A DNA stretch of 60,359 nt from the NCBI GenBank assembly GCA_029782025.1, contig JAKOVR010000109.1, positions 1 to 60,359 of the forward strand, written 5' to 3'. Both the position numbers and the translations under genes were made by a program. Under the pieces are notes generated by a model that was not told the origin of the DNA, ran no database searches, and was given only the letters and a program-made list of their open reading frames with translations. Source of the stretch: Actinomycetes bacterium (GTDB lineage Bacteria > Actinomycetota > Acidimicrobiia > Acidimicrobiales > Acidimicrobilacustridaceae). Positions 11,288 through 21,139 of the stretch are shown piece by piece (position 1 is the first letter of the stretch; each line of letters opens with the position of its first letter).

Positions 11288-11297
11288 ACCGGTCGGG

Positions 11298-11690
11298 CTA
11301 CTGGCCGTGGAGCTGCTTCAGGATCTGCTTGGCGATCGTGACGTTCATCTCGTAGACCGCGCTGCGGCCCCGCTCGCTCACCTGCTTGAGCACGCTGCCG
11401 CCGGTGAGCTGCTCGACGTTGCCCAACCCCTCGACGAGGCGCTCCTTGGTGGCATCGGTCGCCTTGTAGCCCATGTCGGTCAGGGCCTTGACGACCTCGT
11501 TCTGGGCGATGGGCTTGGGGGCGGCGCCGGCGATGATGCGCAGCGCGTCCTTGGTGAGCTCGGCGCCCTGGCTGATCGCCTCGGTGACGGTGATCGACCC
11601 TTCCTCGTCGGCCTTCAGCGACGCCAACCAGCGCTTCACCTGCGCCACCAGCTCGGGGTGGGTGTCGGCCTCGAAGATCACCTTGGGCAT
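11298..11690 (-). CDS. Conserved small hypothetical protein
   Basis: A 130-residue soluble protein that I do not recognise. It is mixed alpha/beta with a well-formed start 'MPKVIFEADTHPELVAQVKR', no signal peptide and no membrane segment. The middle segment 'KPIAQNEVVKALTDMGYKA' looks like a small helical, winged-helix-like module. The composition is balanced (Lys, Glu, Asp, Thr), unlike shadow frames in this GC-rich DNA, and this supports a real gene. It is 18 bp downstream of the hydrolase gene end and is followed closely by repeat A1. No function can be inferred. Confidence 0.7.
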   Translation of the reverse strand: MPKVIFEADTHPELVAQVKRWLASLKADEEGSITVTEAISQGAELTKDALRIIAGAAPKPIAQNEVVKALTDMGYKATDATKERLVEGLGNVEQLTGGSVLKQVSERGRSAVYEMNVTIAKQILKQLHGQ

Positions 11691-11708
11691 GGCTCCACCG
11701 TATCCGGC

Positions 11709-12647
11709 TCACCCGCCGGCGCGGGCGGTGAGCAGGTCACCGGCGAACGACGTGACCGCACCGACGAAGAGGTCGGCCCGTTCCCACGGCACGAAGTGCC
11801 CACAGTCGCGGAGCAGGAACGGACCGACCCGGTTCGGGAACACCACCTCGGCCATGCGGTCGAAGTCCGGACCGATCACGTGGTCGGAGGAGCCGAACAG
11901 GACGAGGGTGCGGGCGGCGAGTCCGGCCGACCACACGGTCCGGCCCGACCGCTTCTCCCGATCGAACACGCTCTCGTACGGGCCGAAGCTGGCCCGCAGA
12001 TGGTCGGCGTCGGCAAAGGGCTCGCAGTGGAAGGCGATGGCGGCGTCGTCGAACGTGCCCGGGTGGGCCCACAGGCGGGACGAGTAGAACGGGGCGACGT
12101 AGCGCCGGCGCTGATCGGGCGTCGCCAGCTCGGCGGCCAGCCCGTCGGGATCGGTGCCCTGGCGGAGGAAGTAGTCGGTGGTGCCCGGCGTGCCCAGGCG
12201 CAGCCCGGCCATCCGGTCGGCGTCGACGGGGAGCGGGCAATTGAAGACCACCAGGCGGTCGGCCAGGTCCGGCCGGCGACCGGCGAGATCGAGGATCACC
12301 GGCCCGCCGAAGTCGCCGCCGGCCAGGACGGCCGACGGGTGCCCGAGATGCTCGAGCAGCGCGATCAGATCGAGACTGCAACCGACGGTGTCGTGCCGGC
12401 CGTCGGGGCTCGGATCCGAGTCACCGAAGCCCCGCAGGTCGGGGGCGATCACCTCGAAGCCGGCCGCGGCCAGCGGTTCGATCACCCGCCACCAGATGCG
12501 CCTGGTCTCCGGCCAACCGTGCACGAGGAGCAGGGGGACGCCGCCGACGTTCTCGCGGACGAACGCCAGCCGGTGGCCGCCCACGTCGGCGTGGTGCACG
12601 GCGAAGCGGCCCGGGTCGACGTCGGGGTGGGGGGTGGAGCGCTCCAC
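11709..12647 (-). CDS. Alpha/beta hydrolase, epoxide hydrolase-like
   Basis: 312 residues. Motifs fit the epoxide hydrolase/haloacid dehalogenase branch: oxyanion-hole 'LLVHGWPETRRIWW', nucleophile elbow 'AGGDFGGPV' with Asp rather than Ser, acid in 'FGSSDHVIGPDF', and base in 'DCGHFVPWE'. An Asp nucleophile normally means an alkyl-enzyme intermediate and hydrolysis of epoxides or haloalkanes; the actual substrate is unknown. GTG 12647 starts one base after the TGA of the Nudix gene, so the two are translationally coupled in an operon with the 53-residue protein upstream. Confidence 0.82.
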   Translation of the reverse strand: MERSTPHPDVDPGRFAVHHADVGGHRLAFVRENVGGVPLLLVHGWPETRRIWWRVIEPLAAAGFEVIAPDLRGFGDSDPSPDGRHDTVGCSLDLIALLEHLGHPSAVLAGGDFGGPVILDLAGRRPDLADRLVVFNCPLPVDADRMAGLRLGTPGTTDYFLRQGTDPDGLAAELATPDQRRRYVAPFYSSRLWAHPGTFDDAAIAFHCEPFADADHLRASFGPYESVFDREKRSGRTVWSAGLAARTLVLFGSSDHVIGPDFDRMAEVVFPNRVGPFLLRDCGHFVPWERADLFVGAVTSFAGDLLTARAGG

Positions 12648-12648
12648 G

Positions 12649-13347
12649 TCAGCGCCGGTACGTGCCGGTGGCGAGGGCCAGGAGGTTGTGGAGCATGAAC
12701 CCGGTCGCTCCCCACACCGTGTCGCCGACCAGCTCGAAGAAGTACAGCGGGCGGTCGAGCGGCGGGTACCCCCACCGCTCCTCCCGGTACACCTCGTCGA
12801 GGAGGAGCTCCCGGACCGGCACGTGGAGGATGTGGGCGACCTCGTCGGGGTTGGCGGTGAGGTCGGGGCGCCCGGGGAGCAGCCCGACGTAGGGCACGAT
12901 GAAGCTCCGACTGGTGACGGTCTGGAGGTGGTCGAGCTCGCCCAGCACCTCCACCGGCGCGGTGAGGCCGATCTCCTCGCGGGCCTCGCGGAGGGCGGTG
13001 TCGAGATAGGACTCGCCCTCGTCCTGCCCACCGCCGGGGAAGCTGACCTCACCGCTGTGCGAGCGCAGGTGCCACGACCGGCGGGTCAGGATCATCCACA
13101 GCTCGCCCGCCTCCTCGTAGACGGGGGCGATCACCGCCGAGGCCCGCACGCCGGTGTCCTCGAGGGCGGAGGACCGGGGAGCCGGGGCCTCGGCCAGCGC
13201 CGACCGCAGGCGGTCGAGGTCGACGGCTCGGTCGGCCTCGGGGAGGTGGGCCCACGGCGCCGGCGCCCCGGGGCGGCTCGACGGGGGGCGCGGGATGATC
13301 TGGTCGCCGCCTCGGCGGACTCCGCCGGCCGCGACCGTGTCGGTCAC
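12649..13347 (-). CDS. Nudix hydrolase, CoA pyrophosphatase type
   Basis: 232 residues. The Nudix box is intact near residues 100-123 ('GGGQDEGESYLDTALREA' followed by REEIGL), preceded by 'LTRRSWHLRSHSGEVSFPG', the UPF0035/NudL signature seen in CoA diphosphatases. Such enzymes cleave CoA or its oxidised forms to acyl-phosphopantetheine and 3',5'-ADP. The start GTG 13347 overlaps the stop of the upstream small gene (GTGA), and its own stop lies one base before the hydrolase start, so the three genes form one tight operon. Confidence 0.88.
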   Translation of the reverse strand: MTDTVAAGGVRRGGDQIIPRPPSSRPGAPAPWAHLPEADRAVDLDRLRSALAEAPAPRSSALEDTGVRASAVIAPVYEEAGELWMILTRRSWHLRSHSGEVSFPGGGQDEGESYLDTALREAREEIGLTAPVEVLGELDHLQTVTSRSFIVPYVGLLPGRPDLTANPDEVAHILHVPVRELLLDEVYREERWGYPPLDRPLYFFELVGDTVWGATGFMLHNLLALATGTYRR

Positions 13348-13505
13348 TCCTCGGCGGCCTTGCGCTCTTCGACGAGCTGCTGGAGCAGCGTAGGGAGCCC
13401 GCCGGTCTTGAGGGTGGCCATGGTTCGACCCGGAGTGGTCTCGCCCCGCTCCCACTCGTTCCAGGCGGCGAGCAGCTTCTCGGGATCGATGGGTAGCCGT
13501 TCCAT
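13344..13505 (-). CDS. Small conserved hypothetical protein (53 aa)
   Basis: A 53-residue protein beginning 'MERLPIDPEKLLAAWNEWER' and containing 'TPGRTMATLKTGGLPTLL'. It is helical and charged, without signal or membrane segment. Its stop overlaps the Nudix start by 4 bp, and its residue use is protein-like, so it is probably real and first in the operon. The family is not recognised; function unknown. Confidence 0.65.
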   Translation of the reverse strand: MERLPIDPEKLLAAWNEWERGETTPGRTMATLKTGGLPTLLQQLVEERKAAEE

Positions 13506-13570
13506 GAGCGGTGAGGCTACCGGGCGGCGTCGGTCTCCCGTCGGGTGGGCGCCGGATCCGGCCCCATCGC

Positions 13571-13645
13571 GGGTGCAGGTTCCCGGCCGGGTGCTTTCGC
13601 CGGTGCGTCTACCCGGCCTGCAACCGCGCAACTGCACCGGCGATC
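13571..13645 (+). repeat. Dispersed about 75-bp intergenic repeat, left copy
   Basis: Begins GGGTGCAGGTTCCCGG, contains TTCGCCGGTGC and ends near AACTGCACCGGCG. A diverged direct copy lies at 14261-14340 on the other side of the PH-domain gene. Its two ends are loosely inverted with respect to each other (GGTGCAG...CTGCACC). Confidence 0.55.
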
Positions 13646-13702
13646 ACCGCGGGCCGGGGAACTGCACCGGCGATCACCGCGGGCCGGAGAACTGCACCGG
13701 CG
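13630..13702 (+). repeat. 30-bp tandem repeat, 2.4 copies
   Basis: Unit starts AACTGCACCGGCGATCACCG and is 30 bp long; copies at 13630-13659 and 13660-13689 (one difference) and a partial copy to 13702, which ends next to the stop of the PH-domain gene. It has expanded from the right end of the 75-bp dispersed repeat. Confidence 0.85.
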
Positions 13703-14218
13703 TCAGCGGAAGGGCGAGCCGGCGCCGCGGTAGGCCTCCCACCACGAGGCGATCGTGGCGACCTTCTCGTCGAACCCGGCGTCCTTGAAGATCCACACGC
13801 CGGTGTTCGGGGCGAACACCAGGGCCTCGCCGTCGAGGGTGGCGAGGTGCAAGAACCCCTGGCCGAAGGAGCGCCGCACCTCCATGGCCCGCACCTGCCA
13901 CCAGGCCACATCGGTCGAGCCGAGCCGGCGCACGATGCGGATGCCGGACGGCGTGAGCACGACGCACTCGCGTCCGACCCACACCAACGAGAGGATCGCC
14001 GCGGCCACGAAGAGGGCGCCGATCAAGGGCAGGCTCAGCTCCTCGCCGGCCCGCGAGGCGAGCACGCCGACCGCGACGAGCGGGACGGCGAGCACCACCA
14101 CCACCGGGACCAACGACTCGACGAGCAACGGGACCACCGGTCGCCGCAGCACCAGCCGGTCGGCCCTGCCGGCGGGGGCATCCGGCGGCGCCGGTGGGGG
14201 TGTCGCGGGGAACGCCAC
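13703..14218 (-). CDS. PH-domain-like membrane protein
   Basis: 171 residues. After a Pro/Ala-rich N-terminus there are two membrane helices (about 35-60 and 70-92), then a cytoplasmic beta-rich domain 'CVVLTPSGIRIVRRLGSTDV...' ending 'IASWWEAYRG'. This layout resembles bacterial PH/YdbT-type proteins, though the match is by pattern only. GTG 14218 is the only in-frame start compatible with the Pro-rich head; no Shine-Dalgarno sequence is visible, so the mRNA may be leaderless. Both flanks carry copies of the same dispersed repeat. Confidence 0.65.
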   Translation of the reverse strand: MAFPATPPPAPPDAPAGRADRLVLRRPVVPLLVESLVPVVVVLAVPLVAVGVLASRAGEELSLPLIGALFVAAAILSLVWVGRECVVLTPSGIRIVRRLGSTDVAWWQVRAMEVRRSFGQGFLHLATLDGEALVFAPNTGVWIFKDAGFDEKVATIASWWEAYRGAGSPFR

Positions 14219-14260
14219 GGGCGGTGACGCTACCGGGGTGCCGGCGACGGCGCCGGATCG

Positions 14261-14340
14261 TCGGTGCAGGTCCTCGACCCTCGGCGTTCGCCGGTGCACC
14301 TGCGCGGCCGGAGCCCGGGAAGCTGCACCAGCGACGACGG
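14261..14340 (+). repeat. Dispersed about 75-bp intergenic repeat, right copy
   Basis: Aligns with 13571-13645: GGTGCAGGTCCTCG at the left, TTCGCCGGTGC in the middle and GGGAAGCTGCACCAGCG at the right. More diverged than the left copy and without tandem expansion. Confidence 0.5.
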
Positions 14341-14383
14341 CGGGCGCGGACACGGAGCCGGCGGGGCCGTGCGAGGATGGGAC

Positions 14384-15451
14384 ATGAGCTACCGCGTCAT
14401 CCAATGGGCCACCGGCACGGTCGGTGTCCACAGCGTCCCGGCCATCGCCGCCCACCCCGACCTCGAGCTGGTGGGGCTGTGGGTGCACTCCGACAGCAAG
14501 GCCGGCCGTGACGCCGGCGAGATCTGCGGCAGCGATCCGGTCGGCGTGATCGCCACCCAGGACGCCGACGCCCTCTTGGCCCTCGATGCCGACTGCATCG
14601 TCTACATGGCCAACTCGGACCTGCGGCCCGACGGTGTGGTCGACGACATCTGCGGGATGCTGGCCAAGGGCTTCAACGTGGTGAACACCAGCTTCGTCCC
14701 GTTGCTCCATCCGGCCAGCACCTCGGCGGCCATGGCCGGCCCCGACCTGCTCGCCCGGCTGGAGGCGGCGTGCCAGGAGGGCGGCTCCAGCTTCTACACC
14801 TCCGGCATCGATCCGGGGTTCGGCAACGCCGGGATCACCATCCACGCCCTCGCCCTCAGCAAGGAGATCCGCACGGTGCGGATGATGGAGATCGTCAACT
14901 ACGCCACGTGGGACAACCCGTTCACCATGTTCGAGATCATGGGCTTCGGGAAGCCCGATCCGAGCACGTCGCTCCTCCTCGCCCCCGGGTCCACCACGCT
15001 GGCCTGGGGCCCGGTCATCGAGCTGGTGGCCGACGCCCTCGACGTGGAGCTCGACGGCATCACCGAGTGGCACGAGCTGATCCACGCCGACGAGGACTTC
15101 ACCATCGCGTCGGGACCGATCGCCGCCGGCACCATCTCGGGCATGCGGTTCGAGATCCGGGGGATGGTCGGCGGGGAGCCGCGCATCATCGTCGAGCATG
15201 TCACCCGGCTGCGCGACGACGACGCCCCGCACTGGCCCGAGGGGCACGGCTACCGCATCGAGATCGACGGCGAGCCCTGCCTCAAGATCGAGCTCGAGCT
15301 GTCCTCCCACGTCGGCGACCACAACCACGCCGGCTGCCTGGCCACGGCGATGCACGTCCTCAACGCCATCCCGGCGGTGTGCGCCGCCACCCCCGGCGTC
15401 AAGACGATGCTGGACCTGCCCGTGTACTCGGGCCGGCACCTGCTGCGCTGA
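14384..15451 (+). CDS. NAD(P)-dependent dihydrodipicolinate reductase-like oxidoreductase
   Basis: 355 residues. The N-terminus 'YRVIQWATGTVGVHSVPAI' is the Rossmann dinucleotide-binding segment of the DapB-like/2,4-diaminopentanoate dehydrogenase-like family. 'GIDPGFGNAG' and 'NYATWDNPF' are typical of the C-terminal substrate domain. Close relatives are common in mycobacteria and rhodococci and are not lysine-pathway DapB; the physiological substrate is unknown. ATG 14384 has GAGGATGG just upstream. The stop is only 3 bp before palindromic repeat A2, and the gene is convergent with groEL. Confidence 0.8.
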   Translation: MSYRVIQWATGTVGVHSVPAIAAHPDLELVGLWVHSDSKAGRDAGEICGSDPVGVIATQDADALLALDADCIVYMANSDLRPDGVVDDICGMLAKGFNVVNTSFVPLLHPASTSAAMAGPDLLARLEAACQEGGSSFYTSGIDPGFGNAGITIHALALSKEIRTVRMMEIVNYATWDNPFTMFEIMGFGKPDPSTSLLLAPGSTTLAWGPVIELVADALDVELDGITEWHELIHADEDFTIASGPIAAGTISGMRFEIRGMVGGEPRIIVEHVTRLRDDDAPHWPEGHGYRIEIDGEPCLKIELELSSHVGDHNHAGCLATAMHVLNAIPAVCAATPGVKTMLDLPVYSGRHLLR

Positions 15452-15454
15452 TCC

Positions 15455-15499
15455 CTTGGGTGCGCAAGGGCGCGCATAGCGCACCCTTGCGCACCCAAG
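15455..15499 (-). repeat. Type A palindromic repeat, copy A2
   Basis: 21-bp arms around a 3-nt centre with one mismatch that becomes G-U in minus-strand RNA. It starts 3 bp after the stop of the oxidoreductase gene. The separate hairpin at 15513 makes it redundant as the groEL terminator. Confidence 0.88.
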
Positions 15500-15512
15500 A
15501 GGACCGGGCGCG

Positions 15513-15540
15513 GAACGGCCGGCCCGGAGGCCGGCCGTTC
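15513..15540 (-). terminator. groESL terminator hairpin
   Basis: A perfect 12-bp stem GAACGGCCGGCC/GGCCGGCCGTTC with a 4-nt loop, 26 bp beyond the groEL stop. No U tract. Confidence 0.65.
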
Positions 15541-15566
15541 GGGGAACCCTTGCTCGCCGGGGCGGG

Positions 15567-17515
<1,949 letters not shown>

Positions 17516-17585
17516 CTTCGGTTCCTCCGTATGAGGGTGGGTTCTTGGCGGATGCCTGGCTCGTGCCGTGGTTCCCCTCGCACTC

Positions 17586-17626
17586 GCACTCGGCGAGTGC
17601 TAGCACTCTCATCAGGCGAGTGCTAA
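17586..17626 (-). promoter_or_regulatory. CIRCE operator with an additional upstream palindrome
   Basis: CTAGCACTC (17600-17608), a 9-nt spacer and GAGTGCTAA (17618-17626) match the CIRCE consensus for HrcA with one change. A second GCACTC-ggc-GAGTGC palindrome (17586-17600) abuts it and overlaps as GAGTGCTAGCACTC, giving four half-sites in 41 bp. Confidence 0.9.
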
Positions 17627-17700
17627 CGATAGGCGCGTTCGGCGAGGTCGGCAACCCGTGGCCCGCCGCCGGTCCCGTGGCCGGCCCCACGGCCAGGCCC

Positions 17701-17730
17701 GACCGCCGGCCCGAGACCGGCCCGCCGGTC
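17701..17730 (-). terminator. Candidate terminator of the tsaD operon
   Basis: A 12-bp inverted repeat with two mismatches (GACCGCCGGCCC against GGCCCGCCGGTC) and a 6-nt loop. It overlaps the tsaD stop codon and lies before the groES promoter region. Confidence 0.4.
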
Positions 17731-18751
17731 AGATGGTGGGGAGGGCCAGGTTGGGGTAGGCGCCGGTGTCGAGGGGGGACGGCCCGTCGCTCTGGTAGCG
17801 CCACCACCCCGCCGCCGCCACCATCGCCGCGTTGTCGGTGCACATCGACCGGCTGGGGAGGAAGGCGTGGAGGCCGTCGGCCACGCAGGCGTCGAGGAGC
17901 CGCTCGCGGAGCTGGGAGTTGGCCGCCACCCCGCCCCCGAGGCAGAGCCCCTTGGCCCCGAGCTCCCGGGCGGCGCGGCGGGCCTTGGTGACCAGCACGT
18001 CGACCACCGCCTCCTGGAACGAGGCGGCCACGTCCTCGGTGGCGACGTCGGGGTGCTTGCGCACGTAGTTGACGACCGCCGTCTTGAGTCCGGAGAAGGA
18101 GAAGTCGTAGGGCTCGTCGGGGAGGGCGCGCGGGAACGCGATGGCCGAGGGATCGCCGTGCAGGGCCACCGCGTCGATGGCGGGTCCGCCCGGGTAGCCG
18201 AGGCCGAGGAAGCGGGCCACCTTGTCGAAGGCCTCGCCGGCGGCGTCGTCGATGGTGGAGCCGAGCAGGCGGTACCGGCCGGGTGCCTCCATCAGCACGA
18301 GGAGGGTGTGCCCCCCGGACACGAGCAGCACCACGAGCGGCAGCTCGAGATCGGGCTCCTCGAGGAAGGCGGCGTAGAGGTGGGCCTCGAGGTGGTTGAC
18401 GGCGATGAACGGCACGCCCCACACCAGGGCCAGAGCCTTCGCCGCGCTCACGCCGACCAGCAACGCCCCCACCAGCCCGGGGCCGACGGTGGCGGCGACG
18501 GCGTCGACGTGGTCGTCGCCGATGCCGGCCTCGACGAGGGCCTGGGCCACCACGGGGGTGAGCCACTCGACATGGGCGCGCGACGCGATCTCGGGCACGA
18601 CCCCGCCGAACTGGGCGTGGAGGTCGATCTGGCTCGACACCACCGACGACAGCACCTGGCGGGCGTCGACGACCACGGCGGCCGCGGTCTCGTCGCAGGA
18701 GGTCTCGATGCCGAGGATGCGGGACACGGAGGGCGAGGGATCGGAGGTCAC
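17729..18751 (-). CDS. tsaD: tRNA N6-adenosine threonylcarbamoyltransferase TsaD
   Basis: 340 residues of the Kae1/TsaD ASKHA family. It transfers threonylcarbamoyl to A37 of ANN-decoding tRNAs together with TsaB and TsaE. Evidence: 'ILGIETSCDETAAAVV', metal-binding His pair in 'VNHLEAHLYAAF', 'LLVSGGHTLLV', 'LGLGYPGGPAID' and 'GGGVAANSQLRERL'. GTG 18751 overlaps the rimI stop (GTGA). It is the last gene of an overlapping run udg-tsaE-tsaB-rimI-tsaD, so three of the four t6A genes are here; tsaC is elsewhere. Confidence 0.97.
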   Translation of the reverse strand: MTSDPSPSVSRILGIETSCDETAAAVVVDARQVLSSVVSSQIDLHAQFGGVVPEIASRAHVEWLTPVVAQALVEAGIGDDHVDAVAATVGPGLVGALLVGVSAAKALALVWGVPFIAVNHLEAHLYAAFLEEPDLELPLVVLLVSGGHTLLVLMEAPGRYRLLGSTIDDAAGEAFDKVARFLGLGYPGGPAIDAVALHGDPSAIAFPRALPDEPYDFSFSGLKTAVVNYVRKHPDVATEDVAASFQEAVVDVLVTKARRAARELGAKGLCLGGGVAANSQLRERLLDACVADGLHAFLPSRSMCTDNAAMVAAAGWWRYQSDGPSPLDTGAYPNLALPTI

Positions 18752-19329
18752 GGGGTGGTCCCTTCGGCGGGCGGCGGACCCGAGGGCAGGTCGAGGGTGG
18801 CGGCGATGGCGGCCAGCCGGTCGGCGAAGGCCGGCGACTGCACCTCGTGGCCCCACATCACGAGCGCGTCCTCGCCGAGGTCGGCGTAGTAGCCCTTGCG
18901 GACGCCGGCCGGGGCCAGGCCGAAGCGCCGGTACAGGGCGATGGCGGCGGCGTTGCTGGGCCGCACCTCGAGCGTCAGGTTGTCGCACCCCCACGCCCGG
19001 GCCTGTTCGGCCAGGGCGAGCATGAGCCGGGTGCCGATCCGTTGGCCCTGCACGGCGGGGTCGACGGCGATGGTGGTGACGTGGGCGTCCTCCAGCACCT
19101 GCATCAGCCCGGCGAAGCCGACCACGGCGGCCCCGCGGCGAGCCACCACGTACCGGCGGTCCTCCGGACGGCGGAGCTCCCCGAGGTACAGCCCCGCCGA
19201 CCAGCCGCGGTGGGGGGCGGCCCGCTCGATGCGCAGCACGCTGCGGAGGTGCCGGCGACGCATGGGCACCACCTCGACCAGGGCGCGGGCGCCCACGCCG
19301 GGGGCGACCAGGGGGGACGCCGCGTTCAC
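18748..19329 (-). CDS. rimI: Ribosomal-protein-alanine N-acetyltransferase RimI
   Basis: 193-residue GNAT. 'VPMRRRHLRSVLRIE' starts the fold, 'HVTTIAVDPAVQGQRIGTRL' is the acetyl-CoA pyrophosphate loop (Q-x-x-G-x-G/R variant) and 'EVRPSNAAAIALYRRFGLAP' is the RimI signature. RimI acetylates the N-terminal Ala of S18 and is often encoded with tsaB and tsaD. A tail of about 30 residues extends beyond the normal end. GTG 19329 overlaps the tsaB stop (GTGA). Confidence 0.92.
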   Translation of the reverse strand: MNAASPLVAPGVGARALVEVVPMRRRHLRSVLRIERAAPHRGWSAGLYLGELRRPEDRRYVVARRGAAVVGFAGLMQVLEDAHVTTIAVDPAVQGQRIGTRLMLALAEQARAWGCDNLTLEVRPSNAAAIALYRRFGLAPAGVRKGYYADLGEDALVMWGHEVQSPAFADRLAAIAATLDLPSGPPPAEGTTP

Positions 19330-20024
19330 GACGAGTCCCTCGTGGACCAGTTGATCTCGGCATCGGGCTTGCGGAGGTACAGCGGCTCGAGGTTCCACGG
19401 CCGCACCCACTGCTCGCGGAGGGCCTGGGCGTGGGCCAGCATCACCAGCGACGTGGCGTTGGGGTAGGCGAGCTCCTCACCCACGATCTCGACCTTGCGC
19501 AGCCCCTCGAAGACCTCGCGGTAGCGGAGGGCGCCGTCGCCCACGAGGAGCACGTCCTCGCTCCAGGCGAGGAGCTCGGATTCGAGGTCGTCGGGCGACT
19601 GGCACACGTGGTCGGTGAGGCGCTGGATCCCCCCCGGCACCTGCCGGTAGAAGGCGGAGAACACCTCGCCCCGGCGGGCGTCGAGGCAAGCGACGATCAG
19701 GCGGGGGGTGAAGCGGACACCGAAGGCCACGAGGTCGAGCGAGGGCACGCCGATCATCGGCACCGAGAGGGCCTGGGCCATCGCCTTGGCCGAGGCCACC
19801 CCGACCCGCAGCCCGGTGAACAGCCCGGGGCCGAGGTCGACGGCGATGGCGCCGATCTCGGACAGCTCCACCCGGGCCTGCCGGCAGGTGAACTCGATGG
19901 CGGGCGTGAGGTTCTCGGCGTGGCGCTTGGCCCGCGTCGACGACGTGGTGGCCAGCACGCCTTCGTGGCCGCCGACGGCGCAGGACACCTGGGTGGTGGC
20001 GGTGTCGATCCCGAGGATGAGCAT
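19326..20024 (-). CDS. tsaB: tRNA threonylcarbamoyladenosine synthesis protein TsaB
   Basis: 232 residues, the catalytically inactive TsaD paralogue that scaffolds the t6A complex. 'MLILGIDTATTQVSCAVGG', 'HAENLTPAIE' and 'VDLGPGLFTGLRVGVASAKA' are diagnostic. The ATG at 20024 shares one base with the tsaE stop (TGATG). It is a member of the overlapping t6A operon. Confidence 0.95.
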   Translation of the reverse strand: MLILGIDTATTQVSCAVGGHEGVLATTSSTRAKRHAENLTPAIEFTCRQARVELSEIGAIAVDLGPGLFTGLRVGVASAKAMAQALSVPMIGVPSLDLVAFGVRFTPRLIVACLDARRGEVFSAFYRQVPGGIQRLTDHVCQSPDDLESELLAWSEDVLLVGDGALRYREVFEGLRKVEIVGEELAYPNATSLVMLAHAQALREQWVRPWNLEPLYLRKPDAEINWSTRDSS

Positions 20025-20542
20025 CAGCGAGCCTCCCCGCCGCCGGCCCGCCACGGGCGGAGGGCCTCGGTGATGGCCCGGGCCCGGGCCCGCCACACGC
20101 TCCCGACGGGCATGAGGGTGATGAGGCGGTCGTCGTCGCCGGCCTCGGGATCGTCGGGGAGCTCGATGTGGATCTCGAGGTAGGTCGGCGGCAGGGCCGG
20201 GAGGACCGTGTCGCCCCACTCGATCAGCGTGACCCCGCCCTCGTCGAGGAGGTCCGGCAGCCCCACGTCGAGCACCTCGTTGAGCTGCTCGAGGCGGTAC
20301 ACGTCGAGGTGGTTCAGGCCCAGCCGCCCCTCGTACTGGCTCACGATCGTGAAGGTCGGGCTGGTGATGCGGTCGGTGACCCCGAGGGCGGCCCCGAACC
20401 CCTGGGCGAACGCCGTCTTACCGGCGCCGAGGTCGCCGGCCAGCAGGATGAGGTCGTGGGGGCGGGCCAGCTCGGCCAGCGCCGCGGCCAGGGCCCGGGT
20501 GTCGTCGACGCCGTGGGTGACGGCGAGGATGGGCTCGGTCAC
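20024..20542 (-). CDS. tsaE: tRNA threonylcarbamoyladenosine biosynthesis ATPase TsaE
   Basis: 172-residue P-loop ATPase of the t6A complex. Walker A 'LAGDLGAGKTAFAQG', 'ITSPTFTIVSQYEG', 'HLDVYRLE' and 'LIEWGDTV' are family hallmarks. Start GTG 20542 overlaps the upstream uracil-DNA glycosylase stop (GTGA). The last about 25 residues are a basic, Gly/Arg-rich extension. Confidence 0.95.
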   Translation of the reverse strand: MTEPILAVTHGVDDTRALAAALAELARPHDLILLAGDLGAGKTAFAQGFGAALGVTDRITSPTFTIVSQYEGRLGLNHLDVYRLEQLNEVLDVGLPDLLDEGGVTLIEWGDTVLPALPPTYLEIHIELPDDPEAGDDDRLITLMPVGSVWRARARAITEALRPWRAGGGEAR

Positions 20543-21114
20543 AGCGCACCCCCGAGTCGGGCGATGGCCACCTTGGCCCGCACCAGGTCGGCCCGCATCT
20601 GCGCCGCCAGCTCCCCGCCGCCGCGGAGCACGTAGGCGGGGTGGAGGGTCGGGACGAGCACGCCGGCGCCGAAGGGGTACTCCTGGCCCCGCAGTCGGGT
20701 GATCGGCTCCTTGGTGTCGAGGAGGAGGTGGGTGGAGAACTTGCCGAGGGTCACGATCACCTTCGGGGCGATGAGCTCCACCTGCTGCTCGAGGAAGGGC
20801 CGGCAGGAGGCGATCTCGTCGGGCTCGGGGTCGCGGTTGGCAGGGGGGCGGCACTTCACCACGTTGGCGATGTAGACCCGGTCGCGGGTGATGCCGAGCT
20901 CCTCGAACATGAGCTTGTCGAGCAGCTTGCCCGACCGGCCGACGAAGGGCAGCCCCTGGCGATCCTCTTCCTCGCCGGGACCCTCCCCCACGAACATGAG
21001 GTCGGCGTCGGGCCGGCCCGTGCCGAACACGACCTGCGTGCGCCCGAGGCTGGCCAGCTTGCACCGGGTGCAGTCGTGGAGGTCGGCGGCGAGGGCCTCG
21101 AGGGCGGTGGACAC
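20539..21114 (-). CDS. Type 4 (iron-sulfur) uracil-DNA glycosylase
   Basis: 191 residues. Removes uracil from DNA as the first step of base excision repair. Four cysteines at about 15, 18, 88 and 104 ('CTRCKL', 'VVKCRPP', 'IASCRPF') would hold the [4Fe-4S] cluster. The active-site motif is 'VGEGPGEEED' and motif B is 'LHPAYVLR'. GTG 21114 is preferred because it avoids overlap with the peptidase gene; an ATG at 21165 would add 17 residues but overlap that gene by 26 bp. First gene of the overlapping run into tsaE. Confidence 0.92.
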   Translation of the reverse strand: MSTALEALAADLHDCTRCKLASLGRTQVVFGTGRPDADLMFVGEGPGEEEDRQGLPFVGRSGKLLDKLMFEELGITRDRVYIANVVKCRPPANRDPEPDEIASCRPFLEQQVELIAPKVIVTLGKFSTHLLLDTKEPITRLRGQEYPFGAGVLVPTLHPAYVLRGGGELAAQMRADLVRAKVAIARLGGAL

Positions 21115-21139
21115 GGGAGACGAGGCTACCGGCCGCCCG

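Noticed and set aside
13630..13702. Possible CRISPR array
   Set aside because: Units are tandem without spacers, there are only 2.4 copies and no cas genes occur nearby.
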